This document shows positions 35,799-47,399 of a DNA stretch of 48,787 nt, piece after piece. Every line of letters starts with the position of its first letter. Position 1 is the first letter of the stretch. The notes under the pieces are model-generated. The model worked only from the letters and a program-made list of their open reading frames with translations, did not search any database and was not told the origin of the DNA. This DNA comes from Chromera velia (lineage: Eukaryota; Sar; Chromeraceae), in assembly GCA_018398765.1 (NCBI GenBank), contig JAHBMJ010000398.1, positions 1 to 48,787 on the forward strand. The letters run 5' to 3'. The position numbers and the translations under genes are program-made.

Positions 35799-38700
35799 AT
35801 GAGTAGACCCCTGGTGAGGGCCCCACGGTTGTGCTCACCGCTCCTTCCAGGCATTTACGCCCGCCAATGCCGCCGTCTCTCTTCCTCTTCGTCCGGTGCC
35901 GTGGCGGTCACCGCACAGGAGCGAGGGGGGCACGCAATGACTTCGGACGGAGCGGCTGCTTCTACCCCACCTGCAGACCTCCGGAGGGGAAGCAGGCGCC
36001 GGCCCTTCTACCAGCCGTCGGAGACTCTCCACCTCAACCGCCGCATGGGTCACGGGGTCCAGTACGCTTTCCTGAGGGACGCCTTGAGAAAGGTCTCCCC
36101 CCAGAAGGAGGCCGCAATTCGGAGAGGAAACATGCGGAAGATCCTCAGCAGACGCTCAGACTTAGTCGAGATACCCGCAGCGATGGAGGGAGACGGCGCG
36201 GTCTCTTCGTCGCCGTCTCCTGAAATGTCCTCGTCCCCCTTGCAGGAACGGCAGCAGCAGCGCAGTCTGGCAAGGGCACGAATGCATGTTCTGAATAACA
36301 AGCGCATGCGAATCAACAGGATTCGCACACGCCCCACGGTCTCCCTGCCCCGCAAGCACTGGTTGTTCATTGCCAACGGCCCCCCCTTGCAGTTAGAGGA
36401 CTTATCTGCCCAGTCGCCCTCAATCTTCGAGGAAGACACGGGGAAGTTGGAAGAGAAAATTGAGGAATTGAAGAGACGAAGGGGCCTCAAAGCAGACCCC
36501 TTCGATGAGACGAAACCGTTTTGGCAGAGACGCTCTTTGGAGAGAAACGTCAAATGGGAACTGCCGGAACCTTCCGACGCTCCCGAGGGTAGTGAGGGGG
36601 CTGGAGGGAAAGAAGAAGGAGCTGCAGAGTTGAGTGATGTCCGTTTGATTTCCCCCGAGAGAAGTGTTCTGATTGCAGGCAGAGACGGTTCTTCTTCTGC
36701 CCTTAGGGTGCCTGTCTTCCACCGCCAGGAGACGGCGTCTCTTCCTCTGAAGGGAGATAGAGCCGGTCGCACGGACCTCCGCACTTCCACAGAAGAGGAA
36801 GAAGGGGAAGAAGCCCACACAGACAGTATGGGGCACCTGCCAGATTCGTCCTTCCCGTCTCTTCCGGGAGGTGCCCCCTCGTTCCCCTCAATGCCGTCTC
36901 CTGAGGCTTCGACCTCTGCGTCAAGCAGAAGAACCATGACGCACGCAGGAAGATACAGAGACGAGGGGGAGCACAGGGCGGGTCGGCGTGTGGTTGGACG
37001 TGCTCGCAGTCTTCTCCGCTTGGAGTCGCGTCTGAAGGCAAAGGACAAAGCGACTGAGGAGGCCTTGCAGCCCGGTGCCTGCATTCAGGCGTTGATGCAG
37101 GGGGATTCCGCGGACGGGGGGAGAGAAGAGGAGAAAGATCCGAGGACCGGGGAGGGACAGGAGGAAAAGGGTGAAGAAGATCAGCACGATTGGCAGAGGC
37201 AGAGTCAGAGTGAACAGACAACGCGAAAGAGGCAAACACAAGATGTCCATATGTTCGGTTGGTCCTCTTCCTCTTGTTCATTCTCTCTCGACTTTTAGCG
37301 TTCCATGTTCAGGGCGCTCTGCTGCTGTTTCTGTCCCTCCTCCAACTTATTTGCATTCTCGCTCTCTGTGCTGCTTCCGGCTTGGTTGTTAAAGGATCCT
37401 GAAGCAGTACCCGAAATCAGTTTTTCTCTTACTTTCTTATTTACACACCGCTTTCTTTCATTCCCCTCTCTCCGGCAAGAGAGCTAGCTATGTGAGTTAT
37501 TCTGAGAAGCAAGTCACCGTTATCTTAGTCTTCTGTCTCTCTGTCTCCCTCCGCAGATTCCGGGACGAACTTGATCAGGACGTTAAAGGAGAAGGCGCTC
37601 GCATTCGAACAGACAGGTGGGTGGACCCACACACTTTAAGGAGGCTGTTGTCTTTCTTTTTGGTTTGTGATCTGCAAGTGAACGAAAATTGGAGGATCTG
37701 CGGCGGTCTGTCTGTCAGTTGCCTCTTCTCTCGAGGCTTGATTGACCGTTTTGTCTGTCAGTCGTTTCTCTAGCCTTTCTCTTCTCTTGCTACCCCCTTG
37801 TTTCCTCTTTTCAGGCGTAAATCCAGACTTGATGGACAATATCGCGGACGCTCTTCGGTACTATCCTGGCATAGAGAGACAACAGAGGAGGGCAGAGGTG
37901 AGCAGAATGAATGAACCCTTTCCAGCAATGATGCAAAGAAAGAAAGGTTGCAGACTCATTCGATATTCTGGCTAATTTGGGCCTCAGGTGTTGAGTTCTT
38001 GCAACCACCCTGTTCGTATCCTCAGGTGTTGAGAAGAGACAGAAAGCAGAGGTGCAGGTACAGGATTTCCTTTTTGTTCGGGCATGATCGGATTTTCTTG
38101 GCTCCCGTTTTTTCTTCTCTTGTCTCTCCCTGTAGCTTTGTCTGTCGTTATTGCTCTTTTTTCACTTCCCTTTTCCCCTTGAATTATCGTCCGGTCATTT
38201 GATTGTGTCGTGAAGGTTTATCCACCCACCCCCTTGGCTCCCTTTTCTGCGTTACTCTCTTTCTCTCTCTCTTGCTTTCTTTGTCTGTCTGTGTGTCTGT
38301 CTGTGTGTGTGTGTGTGACTGACTGACTGAGGGAAGGCAGATGCAGCAGTTCGAGAAGAGTGTGGAGGAGGTGATCCAAGAAGGCCTAGGGTCGACAGAG
38401 AACTTCAATCAGATGATCAAGGCGAGGGGACTCCAGGGAAGGTTCGACGACGCCCTGCAGATATTTGACAAAATGAGGGACCTCGGATTTCAGGCAAACG
38501 GGGACTCCTACGTGGCACTCATGCAGGTAGGTCTGTTTGCAGGAAGTTCTGTTGGTCTGACAGGCAGACATTGCATGAAGGGCAGTTGGGGTCCTCGTGG
38601 GCTTCCATCATGTCTCACTGCTGTTCATGGAAAGAAGATCAACCCAGCTAGGGGAATTTTCACTTCTTGCGGATCCTCCCCTGCTGACGCTCCTGTTCAC

Positions 38701-40286
38701 TCGAGCCTGTGTGGTGTGAGAAGGTGGTGTTTTCGTTTGTACAACTCGGCAGAAAGAGACTTCGTTGCATCTGAAGTACACACACTTTGTGGTCAGGAGA
38801 TGTTTCACATTGGACGCAAAGTTCCGAGGACCATAAGCTCTCCAAGTAGTCATACACAGCAATTGGGAACCAACGCTTGTCTGTCTGTCCGTCTGTCAAA
38901 TTGCCTGCAGGCAGCCGCAGTGAAGAAAGACGCCAGCGCCGCGCGTCTGCTCTTTCTGAGAATGCGGTCGGAAATGTTGGAGGCGACTCCGAAAGTCTAC
39001 GGGGCCCTGATCAAGGCACATGTTGCGGAGGGAGATCTGAAGTAAGTGTGGGGCCGACTCTGATGGCCTTTTCTAATCACTTCACTCATGCTTTGCTGCA
39101 AATTGTTCTTGAGATTTTCAAGAAACCAAAGACAACGTCCACACAAGAGGAGCTCCCCTACAGCGCTATGACATTGTTTTCTGATTCTTGTCGACCACTT
39201 TCTTTTTCCGTCTCTGTGGACCTGCCTCTGTAGTCAGTGCACCCGCCTGGCTGGCGTTCTGCATTGTCGGCGTTTCGTACAACGTTTCGACAGATGTGTC
39301 TGAACCGAGTGACTGTCTTTTGTCCCCCCCTTTTCTCTTCCGTCCGTGTGCAGTGCGGCGTTCTCCCTCCTCAGGAAAATGGAGGACGAGGGTCTGCAAG
39401 GGGACGTGATCATCTACACTACACTCATTGACGGATGTGTAAGTGCGGGAGTTGGATGCAATTGTATTCTCTGTGTCTCTCTCTGTCTGCATGCACGAGA
39501 AGTGCTCTTGCCGTTCTTGTTGTTTCTTTTGTTTCGATTGGGTAATCCTGACGATGAGATGGAGAGGCAACTACAAACTTGCTTTTCTCGCGAAAAGGGA
39601 CACCCATTTCTTCGTATGTTGCTCATTTCCGCGATCATACACAAATCTTCGGCTGAGCGCACATGAGGACTCTCCACATGCACCCACGACAGATTTGCCG
39701 ATAGAAAGAGACGGACACAGAGACAATTCCGTGTGTTCACAAAGCTTGCCAGGTGGAGAAACTTCACATCCAGTTTCCATGTGTTCTTTCGTTGGATCAA
39801 ACGACGGGAAGACAGCTGCAACTGGTCCTCGTTGTGGGTGCACAAGAGGCCAAAAATTGCTTTAGAAAAGACTGGGAAGGCCTCATTGTCTAGACAGTCA
39901 CTGCAATGCTGCTGCTTATCCTCCCCACGCTTCTTCGCCTCCGATTCCCATGCAGGTGAAACGCAACAAATTGAAGAAAGCCTGGCAGACCTTCCATGAC
40001 GCACGCACGTGGAAGAACATCGAGCCCGACGAGGTGCTCTTCACTGTGATGATCAAGGCAGCAGCAAAGAGGGCAGAGGCAGAGAAGGCATTGAACATGT
40101 ACGATGACATGAGAGCCAGTGGAAAGGCCCCGACAGACGTCACGTGAGTGAGACTGTTCCTTCCGTACGTTTGTTTCTTGTTCCTCCTGCATGTCCGAGT
40201 GGAGGCAGGCAAGTGGCGCTCCGACGGAGGGAGGGAGTCAGCGTCTGCGGTGACTCTCTCCCTCCCTCCCCCTCGCCCCCTTTCTT

Positions 40287-40327
<41 letters not shown>

Positions 40328-40328
40328 G

Positions 40329-40366
<38 letters not shown>

Positions 40367-43300
40367 ACACACTTTTGCGATCCTTGCTTCCCTTTTCCCT
40401 CTCACCCCTCTCCTTCAATTCGCGTTGTACCCCTGAGAGGTTCCTTCCACTGCTATTCTCCCGGCCTCTCTGTGAAGGTACACGGAGTTGATACACGCAT
40501 GTGCGAGACGGCCGGACTATTTGAGGCGGGCGTTCGACTTCTACAACCAGATGATAGCAGAAGATATGCCTCTGACCGAGCAAGTCAGCTGATCTTCCTT
40601 CCGGCCTTTCTTTCTTGTCTGTTCTTTCTCTTCCTTCCTTCCTTCCTTCCTTCCTTCCTTTCTCCCATGCGGATGCCTTTTCTTGGCTTACTGCTTATGC
40701 CAATCTTTGTGTTGCTCTTATTCATCCGTTTTGTTTGTTCGGTTTGCTTTTGGTTTTTCTTTCGTTGTTCAATTATTGCTTGCTTGTAGGCCCCGCCCCC
40801 CTCAAGCCTGCCTGTGTGTGAAGATACAGTCAGTCCCTAGCTAGCTTGCGTGTGTGCAGGTGTTCAATCATCTTCTCTCGGCATGTGGTGTCGCGGGGAA
40901 CGTGAAGAAAGCGAAGGAAGTCGTGAAGGAAATGGTTAGTCAGTCAGTCAGTCAGAACGACAAAGTGCCTGCATGCAGGCGCACAAACTGGCAGGCAGGG
41001 AGACAGGCGGACAGACTTACAGATGTGTGCTCGAGCATCGCATCGGGTAGTGATGGAATCAAATGTTGACTCACTGTGTCGAGTTGTGCCAGACAGACTT
41101 CGCCGCTAGTTCGAATGTCTCTTTTGAATGTCCAACCGAGGCGAGGCTGTCTCCAAATGTAATCACGGGCTTGGGGCTGTGAAAGAACAGCTGGATCATG
41201 TAGAGACCCAAGTGCTGATTCGGTCTCAATGGTCATGAATAAATTCCTCTCTGACGATTCTTCCAAAGATTCTAACATAGCTTTCACTTCTCCCTCCTCT
41301 TATGTATGCAGGGACGTCGGCAGATCCCCCTCTCCTCTCCCATGTACGTGTCCTTGATTTCCGTCTTTGCCTCGGCCATGAGACTGCCGGGAGTAAACGA
41401 TCATGAGCGGCTCTGCAATATTCGGTCGGTGCATGGGTCTGCCATTCGGTGGGGTGGGAAGTGGCTTAGTTCGACATGAGTCCCCTCCATGTGAGGATCA
41501 TTCTCCTTCCTTCCGTACGCGTTGATGAGTGCGAAAAGCTGAGGACAGGCCATCATTGTGTCTTTGTAACTGGAAGTGGTGATGTGAGTGGCAGTTCCTC
41601 GAAGATCATTTTCGCTTGGTACTTTCTTCAGATTGACTGAGTGACTCGCTAACTGCTCTCATGAACATCACGATTGTCACTTTTCTTCTGTACGTGCAGC
41701 TATGCGTGGCACGTCATGAGAGACGCCCAGCAGAAAGGCGTTCCTCTGAAAGCGAAACATCTGAACGCGGTGATGCGTGTGTACATCCAGGGGGGGTTCT
41801 CCCAGTATGCTGTGGACATGCTACGAGAGTATCACCGATTTGGAATCGATCCAGACGGGGGCGCCTACCATCAGTTGTTGGTCATGTTGGGGGAGGACCT
41901 GAAGGACCCCGGCAGATTCTTCGCTTTGTGGGAATACATGAGAATGAACACAAAAGTGAAACCGTCAATTCCCCTCATGCAACTTGCACTGAAGACGGCC
42001 ATCTCATCCAGGTAGGTCGGTTTGTCTTTTGTGTCCTCCTGTATTTCCTGTCCCAGCTTGGCATTTTTCTCTTCCTGGTCTTTTCGCGGTCCGACGAAGA
42101 AGAGCTGAGAAATACAGAAAGAAAAGACTCGACGTCTATTCTCAAAACGAAGCCTTGTCATCCCTCTCTCTCTCTCTTGTGATACATCCCCTCAATTCCT
42201 TCTCTCCCCGCAGGAGTGCGAGCCTGACCGTGCGGACACTCCGAGAGATGTATGAGGCCAAGGTGATGCCCAGTCCGGAGCTTGTGGACACTCTCGCGAG
42301 GGTTGGGCGAAGAATTAGTGAGATACACCGACTTGTGGCGGCCTTCGTACAGCTCGAGAAGACAGAAACTTTCCTGAAGGCCAAGAAAGAGACCGCCCTG
42401 GTTCAAGCCAAACTGGACGAGCACGAGCTCAGGCTCTCTGCAGTCAGTGTGTGAGATAGTAGTAGAATCACGGTTTGTCAAATCACATGTGCCTTCACAT
42501 TGATGAGAAGAAAAATAATTGCTCCAAGGTCTTCTGTGAGCAGTCGTGCTCCCTTGCAAGTCGTCTTTTTTGGTTGTCGCAATGCAGGGGAAGGCGAAAC
42601 TTGTGGTTCTATTGAAGTGGCTCCCATTTCAATGGACGTGTTTTGCTTACAGCAGCTTGCCCCATGTGCAGACAGAGCCTCGTTTTCTTTTTGTACCCTT
42701 TCTGGGCGCCTCCTCTTGAGCCTTCTTCTGGTAATGGTGTTTTTTATGTTGTGTGTGTATCTGTGTGTGTGGGTGTGTGTGTGTGTGTGTGTGAGTGTGT
42801 GTGTGTGTGTGTCTGACTCCGCGCGAAATGGCTGGTAATTCATTCGGGATGTCTGAGCGGGAGAAGGCGGTGGAGAGTGAATGAAGTCGACGCAGTCAAA
42901 GAGAGAGAAGAAACTGAGGCGCCGAGAGATAAACAGTCACTCGTGCACGCAGATGCAGGGGCAAGATAGAAAGGTCTTTTCGCAATGCTCTGCGCATGAA
43001 TGCTTCGGTTTTAGTGTACGTGAACATTGAACTCCTTTCCTTCCTGTCCTGCAGGAAGGGAAGACCAGCAAAAGCTGGAGCGAGGAAGAGAAGATCAGGG
43101 AGAAACACTTCGACAATAAGCGAAAGATTTTCGGGAAACCCAGGTGAGAGAAGGAAGGGAAGATGTGCTCCTGGCACTCGTACGGAGGAAGCGCAGACGA
43201 CCAACTGAACTGGTTTTTTTGTACGTTTTCCGGGGGAATGCATGTACGGGAATCGAATCAGCTGCATGACGAAAACTGTGTTCCATGCATCAAAGCTTGA

Positions 43301-43767
43301 GCCTACTTCGGCCGGACTTTCGACGAATCCTCTCGCTGTCTCTGGAGATCTCTTCTTCTGCCCTGCTCACCGTATCTCTCCGTGTCTTACCCTCGCAGTT
43401 CTTCCCCATCTTTCCCCTGTCTATTTTTCCGGAGTCCGTCCGCATTCTGGCAACGGGAGGGCCCACAGGACTTTCTGGCAACGGGTGTGCGTATTTTTGT
43501 GTTTGCACCTCTAACTTGATGGATCAGGTCTTTCTCTTTTTGCGGCACTTTTTTTTGTCTGCGCCGCTTGCTTGCTTGTGTTCCATGTTACCCTGAAAAC
43601 TTGAATTCGCCTCGTTTAGCTCTCGACGCCAATCGCTCATCGCTCTGACGTGTGTTTTATGATTGTGCAGACTGCCACGAGGAGAATATCGAGACTTGCA
43701 GAAAAAGGGAGGAGAGCCCTGGGCAAAAAAGGTTGACAGACCAAAACCAATGCTATTGCAGCCATAA
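35799..43767 (+). CDS. organelle-targeted pentatricopeptide repeat (PPR) protein, 14 exons
   Basis: PPR proteins bind organelle RNA one base per repeat and act in processing, editing or translation. Exons: 35799-37257, 37557-37616, 37815-37897, 38341-38526, 38911-39041, 39354-39438, 39956-40143, 40478-40583, 40860-40934, 41312-41424, 41700-42011, 42214-42442, 43055-43143 and 43671-43767; all phases agree, giving 1070 residues and stop TAA. The N terminus (MSRPLVRAPRLCSPLLPGIY) is basic and hydroxylated with almost no acid, as in mitochondrial or plastid presequences. Residues to about 490 are charged and disordered with no repeat. Then come helical repeats of 35-residue type: FNQMIKARGLQGRFDDALQI, YGALIKAHVAEGDL, YTTLIDGC, FTVMIKAAAKRAEAEKALNM, YTELIHACARRP, FNHLLSACGVAGNVKKAKEV and YVSLISVF. 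One frame runs on to a TGA at 42454, but GTCAGT at 42443 and two later exons (EGKTSKSWSEEEKIREKH; PRGEYRDLQKKG) favour the longer end. Confidence 0.8.
38283..38330. repeat. (GTCT)n/(GT)n microsatellite before a PPR exon
   Basis: Short GTCT and GT units followed by GACT units, just upstream of the acceptor at 38340. Confidence 0.85.
40285..40373. repeat. (TC)n then (CA)n compound microsatellite in a PPR intron
   Basis: About 45 bases of TC followed by about 30 bases of CA, in the intron between exons 40143 and 40478. Confidence 0.95.
40626..40665. repeat. (TTCC)n microsatellite in a PPR intron
   Basis: About eight TTCC units after exon 40478-40583. Confidence 0.9.
42746..42812. repeat. (GT)n microsatellite in the penultimate long PPR intron
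   Basis: GT units with occasional AT and GA interruptions, inside the inferred intron 42443-43054. Confidence 0.95.
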
Positions 43768-44362
43768 GCACTGGCTGCTGCCCGTGACTGGCAAACAGAG
43801 AGGAAAAGTGCGTCAACACGGATAATCGCCTTGATATTACACTGCATAGTGAACGACGAAAACGTCTGATCGTTTTGCACCTGTAAATGCCCCATAATCT
43901 CGCAATAAGTTTACCATTGAATGTAAGTGAATGATTTAATATGAATGTAAGGGCTCTTCTTTGGAAAGCAATTGTTTAAATTTGCCTAGAAATTCACACA
44001 ATAGAATCGAATAGATATAAAATGAATGACGACCAAGGTTTCTTTAAAATGAATGGCATGGTGTAGCCTATTCGGTACTATACTAGCCCAGTAGTACTGG
44101 GCATCCGTCTAGGCATCCGTTACGAAAAAATAATGAGTCTTCCACTTCACTATATTTGTTCATTTTTTTTATAAAACAACTATTGTTTTGAGGTGATGTC
44201 ATGTGATTTGGTAGTATGTGTAAGTCTAGTTGTTACTATTGTTTGATTATGTTTGATTGATCGAATTATTGATCGAATTTGAATATTGCACACGTCTTAT
44301 TAAAGTCTTTTGCAAGTTTTTGAACTGGTGTAAAGTGTTCAAGTTATTTGAAGTTGAAATGT

Positions 44363-44400
<38 letters not shown>

Positions 44401-45234
44401 TGAAATAATTTTTTGATTTTTATTCTTTTTTAACCGGTGTAACTTCCCTGAAGCTTGCCGTGAAGCTATAACCACCACTTAAAAATTGAAGCCGCATTTT
44501 TGGATAATTTAAACTTAACTAGAAATTTTAAAAGGCTGCGCCTGGTGCACCATAGGCGCGGACCTTTTAAGGCCTCTTAGGGTCCCTTAATTGTTGAGTG
44601 CATGAAGTGGCAGAGCTGCCTAAGACACTAGCTAGCTAATAGGACAGTTTTAAGGATAATTCTCTATACTCAGTTTATCGTAGCTGTTTGTTTCTATATA
44701 CGGATTGTCTCTGCATCTGAATCAATCTATATATATGTTCATACACGCTTGGCTGAGACGATCGACTGGTTTTAAGTGCTGCCAAACTGTCATTTTCAGG
44801 TGTTTTTACGTTTGTATCGATTGATTGCAGGGTTTTGTGCAAAAAAGTATTATAAAAAGGCTTAAAAAGGCTTAATTGAATTCAATATAAAGTACGTGGC
44901 TGCATAAACATTTGTATCACTGTCTTTGTCACATACAGACTTTGTGATTCCTTCCACTTTTATCATCCAAGTCAGCTGCGAAGCCGCAGTAGCTCATCCG
45001 TACACGGCCCACAGGTTTGTAGTCTAAATAAGGTGCTTTCACCTTCGTGGGTCCGTCACACTTCGGTTTGAAGACTGCCACCCCTATTCGGAAGTCTCTC
45101 TGCCTTCGTGGCCGGCTCTCTCTCTTTTATAGGGCGATGCTGTGTATTTTGCCTGCATCGCCTCTCACGGTCGGAAGCTCCAGCCGAAAGCTGCGAGTTG
45201 GCTCTCTTTAGGTCCCCTGCCGGTTCTGCTGGCT
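43768..45234. other. AT-rich intergenic spacer
   Basis: From about 43900 to 44930 the sequence is strongly AT-rich, with an (AT)n tract at 44366-44398 and short palindromes (GGCGCGGACCTTTTAAGG near 44554). No gene, tRNA or element end was identified. The last 250 bases return to mixed composition and probably contain the promoter and leader of the next gene. Confidence 0.5.
44366..44398. repeat. (AT)n dinucleotide microsatellite
   Basis: About sixteen AT units within the AT-rich spacer. Confidence 0.95.
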
Positions 45235-47399
45235 ATGTTTTTCATCAAGCCTCAGCGGCGCCTCTTCTCCTTCAAGACAGCATGCAATTCTCTTCTTCGC
45301 CGGGTTTCTCTTATACGTCTGTCTCTTCCTCCTCTGGATCTCTCGACAGGTTTCGTGGACAGTCGGGAGATGGCCTTCCGGCAGCCGAACATGGGGTTTA
45401 AGGGCTGCTACCTGTCCACAGCTCCGCAACAAGAGGTGAGTAGTGTGTCAGCTGTTGACCAGTGCCCTTTCTTTTTCTCTGCGTGTCTGAGCCCTGGCCT
45501 GTGTCTTTCTCCGTCCGTTTGTAAATCTGTTGCCTCCCAATCTCTTCCGCTGCGTGCAGGATCAGATGCCTCCTGACGCCTGTACATACATCGCCGCGAG
45601 TCCCGCACTGCCAGGTGGGTCTGCATGCCACTGCACCAAGTCTGGTGCTTCTCCCCTTTGTCTTCTGCTCGACCAGTTTTGTGGTTCACTGGTTCGGTTT
45701 GAGGCTGCTGTGATCTGCAGTCCGCGGTGTGCACTCCTTCTCGGTAGCTAGGCGTGCGCACTTCTTCTTGGCAGGTGCGCACTTCTTCTTGGCAGGTGCG
45801 CACTTCTTCTTGGCAAGTGCGCACTTCTTCTTGGCAGGTGCGCAGTTCCCTCTCGGCAGGTGTGTACTTCCCTCTCGGCAGGTGCGCACTTCTTCTCGGT
45901 AGGTGCGCACTTCTTCTCGGTAGGTGCGCACTTCTTCTTGGCAGGTGCACACTTCTGCTTGACAGGTGCGCACTTCTTCTTGGCAGGTGCGCGCCTTTTC
46001 GTGGCAGGTGCGCACTTCTTCTCGAAGGTGCGCACTTCTGCTTGACAGGTGCGCACTTCTTCTCGAAGGTGCGCACTTCTGCTTGACAGGTGCGCACTTC
46101 TTCCCCGCAGGGGCGCACTTCTCCCCCGCAGGTGCGCACTTCCCTCTCGGCAGGTGCGCACTTCTCCCCCGCAGGTGCGCACTTCCCTTTCAACAGGTGC
46201 GCACTTCTTGCCCGCAGGTGCGCACTTCTCCCCCGCAGGTGCGCACTTCCCCTCCGCAGGTGCGCACTTCCCTCTTGGCAGGTGTGCACTTCCCTCTCGG
46301 CAGGTGTGCACTTCCTTCTCGGCAGGTGTGCACTTCCCTCTTGGCAGGTGTGCACGTCTGCTCGGTAGCTGCATATTTCCACTCAGCTCTCGCAGTGCCG
46401 ACGGCTTCATGCCCCCGCGGCTGCAGGTGCGGAGGATGATCGCCTCACGGATTGGGGGGCTTTCGGTCGCTCTGGAGGCGGCAGCCGAGGGCGACTCGTG
46501 TCGGATTGGCGAGGTTCTCCCCCAGAAGGACCTGCAGAGGGTACGTCAGCGTCGTCTCCTTCCGCGCGCGCGTTCTGCACCCGCGCAGGCCTGTGGGCTC
46601 TAAATATGGAATCCGCATTCCGTCTCTCATTTACCTGCCTGCAGGTCTCAAGCAACATCTGGCTGGGCGTGATGGCTGCAAGCTGGAACTCGAATCGGAG
46701 CTGCAGAACTCGGTGAGTCGGCGTTTGCTTGCTCCCGCTTTCGCTGTTGGCCTGCGCTCTTTTTGCGGTCCACACGGTGCTTCTTCTCTCTGTGCAGCAC
46801 TTCCGCCGCGACGGTGTGAGAGGAGGCGAGCCGTTTGCGGAAGGTGCGGACACCGGCGTTGCTGCAGGTCGGTTTTTCTTTTGTTCGATCGGCAGTCGTC
46901 AAAGACTCCAGGTCCAGGTCCCTCCGTCGCCGGCATCGTCGATCCTTCGCTATTCTCATCTTGTCTCGTCATATTTGGTGTCGGCTCTCTGCCGTTCGTT
47001 CTTCTCTCCAACCAGCTGTCTCCGCCCTCGGTCGGTGTGCATCCTGTCGTTGCTGACTGCGTGCGTGCTGCAGAGTGGGCACTGTCGAACAAGACGAAGA
47101 ACCGGCTCGCTCACGCGTACAATGGGAACACCTCGAATAACAAAGTTTTGGACGACGCAAAGACGAAACTTCAACAGCCTCAGTCTCCCTCGGAGGACGA
47201 GCCACCGCCAGAGCCCTTTGCGTTTGAAAATCTTCCTGCAGACCGTGGCGATCCTCTCTGGGTGCAGATCGCGGCAATTTACGGTCTTTCTCTCCCTCAA
47301 GTGTCAGCGCTGAAGAACGCGCGCTGCCCCGTCCTAAGCTCCTCCCCTGCCGGTCAGCCAATATGTAGCGGTGTGCAACTGTGTGCTTACAGTTGGTGA
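45235..47399 (+). CDS. hypothetical protein with targeting-like N terminus, six exons
   Basis: Exons 45235-45435, 45560-45614, 46427-46540, 46645-46712, 46798-46867 and 47074-47399 chain in phase to about 277 residues and a TGA. Donors are GTGAGT, GTGGGT, GTACGT, GTGAGT and GTCGGT. The first ATG in frame gives MFFIKPQRRLFSFKTACN followed by more Arg and Ser, like a mitochondrial presequence; an upstream exon ending at the CGACAG near 45350 is an alternative. Later segments are YLSTAPQQE spliced to DQMPPDACTYIAASPALP, then a Gly/Arg/Asp-rich part, a short helical piece (LELESELQNS), and a last exon with WALSNKTKNRLAHAYNGN, an acidic Pro stretch and WVQIAAIYGLSLPQVSALK. In exon 3 another frame also looks coding (VRRMIASRIGGLSVALEAAA), but its phases do not fit the neighbours. 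I do not recognise the family. Confidence 0.5.
45750..46370. repeat. 21-bp minisatellite in intron 2, about 28 copies
   Basis: The unit is close to GTGCGCACTTCTTCTTGGCA plus G, with CCCTCTC, CCCCCGC and CTTCTCG variants. A few units are shortened to 18 bases near 46018-46080. The unit length is a multiple of three and almost stop-free, so long open frames exist on both strands. Each unit ends in a pyrimidine-rich stretch plus CAG followed by GTG. Confidence 0.95.

Noticed and set aside
45408..46439. Long repeat proteins on both strands over the 21-bp array
   Set aside because: Open only because the unit is 21 bases and stop-free; flanking exons and splice phases support the plus-strand gene with the array in an intron.
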